This document shows, piece by piece, positions 50,001 to 62,000 of a stretch of 64,000 nucleotides of DNA. The stretch is from Nautilus pompilius (taxonomy: Eukaryota > Mollusca > Cephalopoda > Nautilida > Nautilidae): NCBI GenBank assembly GCA_018389105.1, contig JACATO010002204.1:2790001-2854000 (forward strand), read 5' to 3'. A model generated the notes under the pieces. That model made no database searches. It saw only the letters and a list, made by a program, of their open reading frames with translations, and had not been told where the DNA came from. The position numbers and the translations under genes are program-made. Each line of letters begins with the position of its first letter. Within the stretch, counting starts at the first letter, position 1.

Positions 50001-53000
50001 TATGATCTCTAGTGTTAGAAACTGCATGTAGTAAAAAAAAAAAATTGTCCATGCACTAAAAATCTGATTATTTTCAGAGCCTCTATCAGGTCCCCTGAAG
50101 GTCAACTGAATAGCCTTTCTTAAATTAGCATATTCAAAATGTGTACAAACTAAGGACTTAATGATATAACTATGATGTCTTGTTTTTTGATATTGCAATT
50201 TCATGGTTTTCATAAGAAATGAAATTTGTTGTTCTTCACGTCTAAGATCTTTAAGAATCCTTTTCTAAAACACTTCTACTAACTTATTATTTTCCACAAT
50301 ATAATGCTTTAACTTTTTCAATATGTGGAAGCTAAATATTATTAATTAACTTTATTAGAAGAAAAAAAATTGTAGTTGTAGGCTGCACTTAACAAACTGT
50401 CCAAATGTTTGTTGGTTAATTTATTCTGTATTATTATATTCTGTAAAAAATTAAGCTTGTGCAACATATCCCATTGGTTCACCCTCACAACTTGTATTAC
50501 TCAAGTGGATGGGGGGTTAATAATGCAACACTTTCACATCTGCTGTCCACTGAAAGATTCTTTGTAGATAACAGATGTTCCTGCTAATATCTCTGCACAA
50601 TGGTCAGGGCTATTGTAAATCTGCCTTCTCTATGTCAGTGCCCCCACAGTCTAATTACAACATTAAAGCACTGAGTTTTATGACATTCATATTTCTACAT
50701 TTTGCCTTTTTAATTTATATATTTTTTTTAAATTTTTCATGCAGTTGAAGAGTACTGTTGTTTTTTGAGATTTCTTTTTTCATTGGAGATACCAGTGTTA
50801 ATGGAAGTTTTGATAAAAGAAATACACATTGCTTTTAAGTCAGTTTGCTTTCAGAATAATCCCTTAGTTTTTTAAAAGATGTATTTCTTGACTGTATAAA
50901 TTTAGAATTATCTTAATTTCTATTGAGGTCCATGTTTTTTCTCCAACATCTGAAAAAATAACTCTTGACTGGTTCTCACCTTGACCACCACCAGTTGTAC
51001 CCAAGTAACTTAGGTAGATATCTCATGGCAGTGAACCAAAAAAAGGGCTGTCTTCTACCACAAGGTCAGAATAGGGTCTAAAAAGCCAGTGAGGTCCACT
51101 TTACTTATTCTCATGGCAAACAAACTACATGATAATAGGCAAGAACTTATTCTACTTTTTTTTTTTTAAAAAAAGACAAACCTAATTCTATGGTAAATTA
51201 TCAGTCTGGCTATTCATGCATTAGCATTTTGTTTCATTAATGCAAGCTAGGTATTTGTGTCTGACCTGACTTTCACCACTCCCAGATTTTTCTCAGGTGA
51301 ACCAGCCTGATAACAACTTTTACCTCTGTAATGGTTTTTAATTACAGTAGCCCATTTAACCAAAGCTCAACAGGGGCTGGGGAGGCAACTAACTTAAGTT
51401 TACAAAATTTTCTAAAATGTTACTAATAGTAAATTCAAAATTAAAATGAGTTTACTCCTGAAAGACAGGCAGTGGTATATAATTATATAAATGACTGTAA
51501 ACAAATGTTTCACATTTACATATTAACCCAAACAATTAGTAGAGGATCATACTGAGCTTTATTTTAATAAAATTCTTTTATCAATTCGCAAAATGGTCTT
51601 CATTTTCTTCTAATGGTAAAAAAGATCTCATTTCTGCCTTTGGTCAAAATGTGAGCTTCATGGCGATACTGTTATTGATAAAATATGGCTTATTTATGGA
51701 ATGTTGCAATCTGCTTTAGATAAATGCTAGAAGATTCTAAGGTGGCAAGACTTTTAAAAACCATCTGAGAGTTCATCATCATGTCTAAACCATTTTTTGG
51801 GTGAAAATGATCCACAATCACAAATAGCTGAATATCCTCACATTGTTCCTTGTGTTTTTTTAGCTTTGAAGTGAGAGTATAAAAATATGTCAGAACTATA
51901 TGAACACTAAGGTCACTTTGCATAGTCATTTGTGGTGGTCTTGATAAGAGAGTTTTAGTCCCTTTTCAACTTTGAGATTCACTTGATAACTTCATCTTAG
52001 TTTTGATGTGCAATTTGTTACTGGAATGATGTGTCAAAAGATGTGATACAAGGAGGAAGTTCTGCAACTTTTTTATAAACAAGAAGAGAAACTGATTTCT
52101 TATTTCTTTTAATCATATTTCAAATGTTCACAACTTGCACCCTTTCATTATCTAACAAAGTAATTAGTGTCAATGATAATTGGTGACTTTTGTTAAGAAA
52201 CCATTAGTTCTTTTCATATGTGCAGTAAATTGCAATCAAAATCAATCAATCCACTGTCAACTGACAAACTTTAAGTTATAAAGATAAATTAACATGTAAG
52301 TGCACTTCAAGGGACTAAAAAAAGATGCCTTGACCATCTGACTTTGATGTAGAACAAGTTGGGAGTTATCCATAGTTTATATAATGGGAGAGTCAAGTAT
52401 TTTGCTGGGACGTGTGTCACCTACCATCTGACTTTGATGTAGAACAAGTTGGGAGTTATCCATAGTTTTTATAATGGGAGAGTCAAGTATTTTGCTGGAA
52501 CGTGTGTCACCTAAGGTTAAACAGTATATTTGGGCTATCTGACGGAATTATTGAGCCTGCTATATGTAGGTAAGTAAATTCGCACTCCTCTGAGCCACAC
52601 CTATAGCCCTGTGGTCACTGATAAATAAACACACTTTTCATTCAAAATGTGTCATTTTTTTTTTTTTTTTTTACACCTGTAAATGTAGCAGTGTTTGTCA
52701 GAGTTCGTGTCCATTTTCAGGAAGGCTGACATGAAATTCAGTGATAACTTGTATATTTATTCTCCTTTAACAATTTCTCTCTCCACCTCATAGATGGTTG
52801 GGGGACGCCAACAAATGAGTAATAATATATTGGATGCTAAACTTTCAGCAATTTTCCTTGTGTACAAATTGTCTCTGGTTTGTTAGTTTAAATAGATCCA
52901 TGCTGGTCTCAGGCTTTGACATTGGCAAATTTGTCAAAATGAAGTTAGTCTCTAAATCAACTTTCGTTCATTTTTAACATACCCTTTTTTTAATGTTGCA

Positions 53001-56000
53001 CATATCTAAAATGACAGTCAAATGAATAAACAAATCTACTTAAAATTTGTTTGTTTGTTTTTAAATTTGAAGTATTTAGTGTTTAACATTTTGAATATTA
53101 GTTTAGATCCCATGCTTGGAGTTTGAACTGTCTGTAAATTGAATGTCAGATTATTGCACATTTAATTTGAAGTAAATTCTAAATTTCATGCAGTGGGTAG
53201 TGGCAATTTGACTTGATTAATGTTTTTAGAAAAACACTAATAGTTAGAACAATCCCTTCTGCCTGCTTTTTTTTTGGAGGATAATGAACTAGATATTAAC
53301 AAGCTGGGTGGGGGTCAGGTGATATTGTTATAATTTGTGCACTTAAAATACTCTGTCAGAAATAATTACGGTTGGTAGGTTGGGATTTTAACTAAAGTTT
53401 CTGAATGCCTTGACTAAAACATCTTGTTAATGTGACAGTTTTGCATAAATCACTGAGAGAAAAAAAAAGTCGCATGGATTAGGTTTATCTGACTGATAAT
53501 TTTCGGCGCTATCTCTGGAAACAGAATTTTGTCATGCTTAATAATAAAGTTGAATTTAAAAAAATAAACAAACTTACAGGCATCATCAAACTGGAAACTT
53601 GTCTCCCAACCACATCCTGGCATGGTGCATATAAAGCGTTCGGTTCCATATGATTCTCCATTCATCCGGATCCCAGCCCGCTCTTCTAGCCGCTCAAGGT
53701 CAAAGCTGCCGCAGTTATAACATGCTGCAAAGCTGCTGTTCCAGAAGGCTAGCCGAGTGCTGTCGGCCTGGTCTCCAGCTGAGAACTGTTCGTTCCACAC
53801 CACCATGTTGGGGTCTAGAAAATTAGGAAACCACCAATGATGCCATGTTTTTTCTACTAACTGTGCGAAGTTTCCGCTGGCGACGACTCCTACAATTATT
53901 TGTATGGTGATTGTGCCGTAACAGCAAAAGTATACAATCCACTGTGTAGATACTCAGTAAAATTGGAGTCCTAAATTTAGAGCCACCATCTGATAAAATG
54001 GGGAAAATTTAAAGAAAGAAAAGTGGGGCAGCTTTCTGTCTACATAATCAACTGTTGTTTAGCTGTTGGCTGCGTGCAGTATAATATGCCCCAGAGGTGT
54101 GAGAAAGAAATTAACTAATGAACATTTGGGAGAGCTACCTGACGAAAACTGAAATATCACATCAGCTCTGCTCACAAAACCAAATATGAAATCCCAAGTA
54201 TTTCTTTTTTCTTCATAAAACGTCGATGGTGCACTTTTGTACAGCAGTAGTGAAGAAATACATTAAAAGAGAAAATCTAGAAGTTTTTTAAATGGGTTTT
54301 TGTTAATTCTATTTTTTTTTTTTATCTACCTAAATGAAAATATGAAAGAAAAGCTGCTGTTTTATGCTCAGAGTTTGTCGGAGAGAGACTAGCATTTTTG
54401 TTTTCCCTTTGTGATTATTTATAAATGCCATGAGACTGACTACGTTTACCACCTGTGCAAATTTACCAGACCTGTTGAAATGCTGGTCTTCTGTAAATAC
54501 ATCCTCTCTGTTAATGTTGTCGTGGGGAATTTAAATGCCTCTATGGGAGTTAGGATACGGCTGCTGCTAATTCCCCCGTCTGGACTTGTATTTTAGCAAA
54601 TAGTAAGTGCTGTAATCGGGTGAAGGCTGGTTATCTGTTAATTACGAAGTCGCTGTGCGGGTTAAGGGACGATCTATTTAATCGGGAACCGGACGGAGGA
54701 GAGCCGACCGCCCATCACCTGTTGTTTGCTCTGTGCTGACTGACGAGGGGGTGACACCGGGAAATCGGGCGAATGCCTTCACGTAGGGCTCGCGCCAGTT
54801 TACCTGCTGATGTTTCTGCACTCTTGGTCCGTGTTTACGCCCGCCTTCACGAACGACAGGTGAGAAGGGAAGGGGAGGGGAGGGGGTGACGTCTACTGCA
54901 TGCGGCTGGCGGACGGATGTAGGCTAAAAATAAACACAGCCAACTTACCTTCTGCACAGGTGCGAGCCGTCTGCATGATCGAGCAGCGGGCCGAAAACTT
55001 GGCTTTCTGACACTTTCTGCTCCGAGAAGGAAAGCACAGCTTCAGGACGTTACTCATTCTGCGTGATGGTGCTGATGGTGGTGGTGGTGGTGGTGATCGA
55101 GCCGGGCGAACCCTCTCGGCGCATCCACCGAGGAATGGCTGAGGCGAAGTTCCGCCGAGACAGTCAGCCTTGAACTTCGCCGACGATGTTCGCACCTGCT
55201 GGACCTGCCGGTACAGGCAAGTGTGTGTGTGGGGGGTCCTCGGCGCTGATGTAACCGCGGATGATGTCACAGTTTATCTCACCTTCCTCCCTTGGCTGAG
55301 CTCGCGGTGGATCTGGTGAACGGACGGACGGACGGGGTCGTCGCTGACATCGATCATCGCATCGGGTGGCGCTCCCACCTCGAGGTGGACTAGTTCGGCG
55401 GGATGACAGCCCAACCCCCCCCTCTTTTTTTTTATAAAGGTGAACAATAAAATCCATTCTGTATTTAAAAAAAGGTTAATTATCTACGTGGCTGCTTATC
55501 GCCTGTAATAATAGAGTGGCCTAACAAGGCACGCGGGACTACGACTGACTTGTGGGGGCGTTAGAATAGCTTAACTTAATGTGTGTGTGTCTGTGGTGGG
55601 CGTAGATCCCATCTGTTCCCATTATTTCTCCTCGTGTTGGTTTAGGGACACAGATTAACCCTCTTAATGGAGAAACTTCCTGGGGGGTGGGGGGACAACA
55701 GAGAGATCGATACCTTCCACCTTCTCTATTTACTGTGTCTTTCAGAAGTTTTGCGGTTCATGGGGAAGGGAGATTGGATGGGATCTTGTAAACACATCAG
55801 GGTGATCCTTAAACTGAGAAGGACATTTCCACCAGTCGACTCTCAGTATTAAATTTAAACTTTTGGTGTGAAAGAAAAAGAAATAAAACAAAGATTTCAG
55901 AAACAGGTTGTAAGTACTCTCTGATGGCTCGGTAGCAGAGCTGAGAGGTCAGGGCTTTACTGGGTCCCCGATTTGAGTACATTTTTAGAGACCTCCTCCA

Positions 56001-59000
56001 TCTCCACACTATTCTTCAGTATATAGTGACAAGAAGGAAACATTTCCCCTGTTTACACCTTTTTGTTGTTTTTAACATGCTCACCTTCATCTTCAGGCAC
56101 CCCACCTCCTTAAAAAAAAAAAAAGAAAAGCCAAACGAGAGTTCGGGGTTTAAGATGTGAGCTTTTAATTAAAACCAATCCAAAACTGCCAGTAATGGTT
56201 CTCTAACAGGCCCCTTATTAGAAATCAAGGTTCTGTTATTTTTCTTCAAGCCATCTCGCTACCGGAAAGGGTTATGATGGCATCTGTACCAATTTGTTCA
56301 TTGTGTGTGACCTCTAGATAGATTGTTAACTTCTGCCTTTATGTCTAAAATATTTGTCATCTACTGCATTTCTATTATAATTATTATTTCAATGATGCAA
56401 ATAATATTTTTTAAAAAAAAAATGGAAGGATATTATAACCTAGAGGTATACAGCAGATCTTCTGTGTGCTAGGAACGAACAGTGACACGATGTGATCTAT
56501 GTAACTTTTGGCCTGTCGGCAGGTTCCTTCTGACAGTGCCTTAGGGAGAGTCTGAGGTCTTCTTTTTACATCACTGTGGCCTGTAGTGTATTGTAAGCTG
56601 CTATTCCTTTAATGTAGTTACAAAGAAGTGTACATTTTTTTTTGTTGTTGTTGATTTGTAGAATTTTAAGAATTTGGAATGGGCTGACTAAAATAGATAT
56701 AGTAAACCAGAGGGGTCAGAAGTTGTTAAAATTTATATAAAGCCATGTTCACTAAAAAAAAAAAAGTATGTAATCTTTATTTATTTTGAAAATATTTACA
56801 CTTTCTGCTTCCATTGGTTAGTGAATTTTAAAAATCCTTTCTAACAGAACATTTATACACCTTGTACTTGACACTTAGTGATATGTGATGCTCTAAAGAA
56901 CATTTTTATCTTTGGCTTCTAAAAAGATTGCCAAACCGGGCAACCAAAGCTTCTGCAGCCCTGGCCTAAGAGTGCTGCTAAAGATCCTACCAGCTTCTAG
57001 GCAAATGACTTCTATAGGTTTTATCTATTCTAACCCCCAAATCCTTTTTTCTGCTTTTGTTATTGCAATAATTTATATTAATAGTAAATTTGTTTGATGC
57101 TAGGACATTCACTCTTGGAAACATTGAATTTCATTTGCCATTTGGTAGACCAGTCAACTAAAACAATTAGACTTTATGCTAAACCGGGCATGTATTTAAA
57201 AAAAATAAGCTCAAGAAATGAATCCTGAGATATTCCACTAGTGACATTCAGAATCTCATGTCAGAGTTCTCTATTGCAACTCTCTAAACTGTTATATATT
57301 TCAGTCTATAGTAAAAGATTACCAACCTATGCAACAGTTTTTACATTTCTCTGCTAAACATCTGTACAGAACAAGATCAAGTGCTTCTGACTTGTAAATT
57401 TGCAAGAAACAAACAAATTAGTTACACAGGATTTTAATGAACAAAAGATAAGCTGATTTTTTTTAAGTGAGTTATCTTATCAAATTTCTCCTTTATTATA
57501 CTTTACAAATATCTTGCCTAAAATCTGTGTTAAACCTACTGGCAAATTGGTAATGCAAATACAAAACAAACACTGGAATTGTAACTTATGCAGTATAGTC
57601 TTTAAAATTGCATTTGGTGGTGGAAGTGTTAACCAGTTTAAATGGTTTTGTTTGCTTTATTGTCCTCAATTCAACAGGGTATCTTTACTAGGTGTTACTA
57701 CTAAATTATGATTCATTCCCCATTAAATAATACTGTTAGAAATACGGTACTTTTTCAAGCAAGCAGCCATGTTTGCCCTTTTAATTATTAGTTTTAAGTA
57801 GTACTTGCATCTTTTAACATGTCATCAGTGATCCAGCTGGACGTGTCTAACTTTGTGGGTGCTGGCCTCCTTAAAATTGAGATTACAGTCACCACCCCTC
57901 GACAACTTCTGCTCAGTGATTTTGGTACCGACACCAAATAAATTAGTGATGTGTGTTGTTAAAGCTGTGAACTACAATGTTTCTTCAAAAAATTAGAATA
58001 AAAAGTTATATAAATGCACCCTGGTTATCACGATGAGATTTAATAGTATAGTTAAAAACAGATTTTTTTTTCTTGCTTTGCTAAAATCATATATAAAAAA
58101 ATGAGATTGCTTTGTGGAAATGTAAGTTTGTAAAGAATGAAAGCCTTTAATGTTAAAAAAAAAGAAATAATTCTGTCAAACTGGCTTTCCAAATGATTAC
58201 TACAGGAAATTCTAGCCAGATGGTGCGTCTACTGTTGAATGCTATTTCATTCCAGATTTGCTCTGACATTCGCATCTTGGCGAGCTTTAAGGAATTAGAA
58301 GAACCGTTTGAAAAAGACCAAATTGGTAAGTGAAATGCTGAAGAGTAGATTTTGCTTAAGGTGGTTTGACCTACAAATTCACATGCGCGCAATATTTCTG
58401 AGGTGGAGGAATTTCATTCAGAAAGTGACGAGAAAAAAATGTTTTTCTGAGTTAGTGGTCTAAATGATTGCTTCTGAGAAATACTTGAGCTAAGTACAAC
58501 CTTTTGCGAGAACAATATATCCATAGTGCACCAAATGTAAGTGATGATTTTGTGGTTTCTTGCATTCTCGTGGCTACAAAATTGTTCAGGCAATCTTTGT
58601 CTCCAAACATTTATTTATGAACTACCATTTATTTGGTCTAAAAATTACACTAATGTTTTGTAATTCTACAGAAGTGAGTTGGTCAGGGAAATGTTAATAA
58701 AATATTAAGTGGTTTCAAAACTTTTGTTGGTTTTTTAACGCAACAGTGATACCTCATGTCATTGTTGAACATGAAGTTTATTAATCAAAGTAAGTTCCAT
58801 CACAATCAATGCACTTCTGCCAATGAGTTACAAGCATATTTATACCATTTTGAAAAAAATCTGGATTTTTGGACTCAATAAACTGTTGGAAGGCAGTTTC
58901 AATTGCTACTTGGTTGGAGAAGGATTTCATATGGAGGAAGCTGTTGAGGTGTTTGAAAAGATGGTAGTCTGTGGGAGAAAGGTCTGGTGAATAGGCTGGG

Positions 59001-62000
59001 TAAGGGAGAACTTCGCACTCCAATGTGTTCAGATTCTGAAGAGTTGCAACATGAAGACGAGCATTGTTGCGGAGCAGAATTGGGCCTCTTCGATTCACCA
59101 GTACCGGCTGTCATTTGGAGAGTTTAATTCATGACAGTATCTTTCAGCTGTGATTGTTGTTGCAAGAAGCTATAGTGGATGACACCATTTGCAGTCCACC
59201 ACACAGTGGCCATGACTTTTGGGTGGAGGCTGAGTTTTGGAATGTGGTTAGGTGCCTTGTCTCTCTCAAGCCACTGTGCTGGTCATTTGTGATTGTCATA
59301 AAGGATCCGTTTTTCATCACATAATGATTTGGTCAAGAAATGGGTCATTTTTGTTTCTTATGACAAGCAAAGAGCAGATCTCCAATTGATGATTTTGTTG
59401 TTGTTCATTCACCTCATAAGGCACCCACTTGTCAAGCTTTTTCACCTTGCCGATTGTGCCAAGATGCCAGGAAACACTTGCAGTGCTTATGTCAAGCTCT
59501 CCAGCAATTTTACATGCCGCTTTTCTTGGATCAGCTTCAGCTGAGGCTTTTAGATGGTCATTGTCAGAGGTGGAAGGATGTCCACTACATTTCTTATCTT
59601 AGAGGCTCTCATCTCCTGATTGAAACTTTACAAACCATCGTTGTACTGTGCACTCATTTGCTGTGTCCTCACCTGATGCTTGCTTAATGTTACAAGTTGC
59701 CTCACTCACTTTGTGGCCTGGTTTGAACTTGTGAAGCCAAATAGCATGAAAAACTTTTCTATCCACTCTTCACTCAGAACCTGAAACAAATATCCATTTG
59801 ATGATCTTTAGAAAGGTAGGCTGTGCATAATGTATGCCAAAGCATACACTAAAAAATGATATATAACTTATCTACATACACTGTCACAAGCATGCAAGAA
59901 ATGAAACCAAATTAACATAATATAAAAACCAACAAAATGTTTGTAACGACCTAATAGGAAATTTCTGTATTGCACTTGGTGCTTCATTATTATCTTGAGT
60001 ATTTTATTTTTGAGCATTAATGTATATTATTTTTTTTATTTGGGATAACTGAGGATGTTCATTTGTTGTTTTTCAAAAAATAAATAATTTATTGGTCAAG
60101 AAAAGATAAGTAACAGAAACCAGAAAAGATTTAATATAAGAAATATTTGCTTCCATCCTTTCTCTTTTGCCCATTTGTTTTTCTTATCTAAACATAAAAC
60201 GATCCTCAAGAATTCAGGAAATAAATATTTATGAGTGAGGAACACACGCAAAGCCATTGGAGTGAACCAGATTTATATATATAGAAGAAAGAAAAACAAC
60301 TGATGTGAAGGGACAAATAAAGTAGAGTTGAGATTTCTGGACATGTTAGGAGTTTAAATTCTGATCACTAGTAAAATGTGATTAAATGAAAGTGCTTGTG
60401 CAATTGGAAGAGCAAAGCTGCCTAGCCATTGTGCCAAGGATAAAGCAAACAACTTTGTGCTTGTCTGAGAAGATTTATGGGGCTGCCTTGATTGGGAATT
60501 TAAGTTTGCCAATCAAGAGTACTTGGATACTTCCACAACTCACCGATTGGAGGAATTGGCTTTGTAAGAGGGCAAGGCATTACTACAGGAATGAAACTTA
60601 GTATCTGGTGCAGAAACCATTATATGAGAGCTCTGTTGGTATGTGTGTGTACATGGTGGGACTTTGTATATTGACTTTGATTATATCAAACAAAAGTTTG
60701 AGGCCATGAAGAGTGGCAATGTTGTCTTCAACATGAATTCACTTCTAATGCAAATTTGGACAGTTAATCAGTAAAAGAGAAATTTATACGTATGTATGTA
60801 TTTTCTAAAAAGAAAAAAATTGATAAAATCTCTGTAATTGTATGGTAATTCTGTTATAAAGATGTCTGCTTATGTTTTTTTTCCTTGAATTTTTACATTC
60901 AACAGATCTAATGTTTTGTTGCTTGTAGGATCAAGTGCAATGCCATACAAGCGAAATCCTATGAGGAGTGAACGATGCTGTGCACTCTCTCGACATTTGA
61001 TGTGTCTTGTTCAGGATGCTCTGATGACACAGTCAGTGCAGTGGATGGAACGCACCCTCGATGACAGTGCAAACAGGTGCTGTATCCTGAAGACCTCACG
61101 ATCATGACTTCCTGAGTTGAAGGGAAGTAAAAATTATATTTTATTAAACACATTAAAAAAAAATTGAGGCAAAATTAGTGCAAAAGTTTATTCATCACAC
61201 AATAGATGGACTAGAACTGGGGCTGCAGTACTCCAAGTGTGGTGTCTAGAATTGCAATTTGTTCCTCCAATTTAAAAGTTAAGTATGTTGAAGTTCACAC
61301 TACAATGACTACATTTTGCAAGCAAATAATGGATACAAATGCTCTACTCATTGAATGCATATCAAGTTTAAAGCATTCAAAACAATGGTTTTGTTTTACC
61401 AGTAATGGTACACATTATACTAATGATATTATACATACCAATTCAAAAGTCCTGCAACACAGTGGGTTCTTTGCTCCTGCTTTTCCAGAGTCAGGCTTCC
61501 AGTGTTGGATGTGTACTTGGAACTTTTAGCTGCACATAGGCTTTTGAATGACTAAGGTATGTGGACCCTAAAGCTGAAAGCACCAAACAGTTTAATTTCT
61601 CAGGAAGTAGAGCCAAGCATGTAAAGATAGATCTTTTTCATTAGTTTCAAGTTGTCTACAGATTTCTAAACTTTGATGATCACAAGTGTGTGTTTTAAAT
61701 CTATGCAGAACTGTTTGTCCTGGAAGGTGAACAGTCAGAAACTTTAACTTCCCCTGACCACCTGTCATCATCCAGTTCAGGGTAGTTTGGTCCGTCCTCC
61801 TTTTGTTTTGGATAAAACTACTTGATAGCATTGGGGAATTTTATAAAGCAATCCAACACTTTGCCAAGCTAAGCCAGTGAACATTATTGTGAAGATAATG
61901 TATACATATGATCAATTACTCCTAGGATGGTTTTGAACTCTGTGAATTAGAGCTGAATGAGAAACAGTCCTCACCACAGCATTAAGTTATACATTTTTTA

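Noticed and set aside
51690-51929. 79-codon - strand frame
   Set aside because: No splice-site support, no motif, and surrounding frames are closed.
52332-52513. CRISPR-like repeat
   Set aside because: A plain two-unit tandem duplication in eukaryotic intron DNA, with no spacers or cas genes.
55058-55270. Upstream extension of nested gene exon 1 (Pro-rich frame)
   Set aside because: The frame is open to 55270 but that codon is GTG and no ATG occurs before 55057. It is probably 5' UTR in a CpG-rich region.
54893-55457. Overlapping Pro/Arg-rich - strand frame
   Set aside because: Composition effect of the CpG-rich region.
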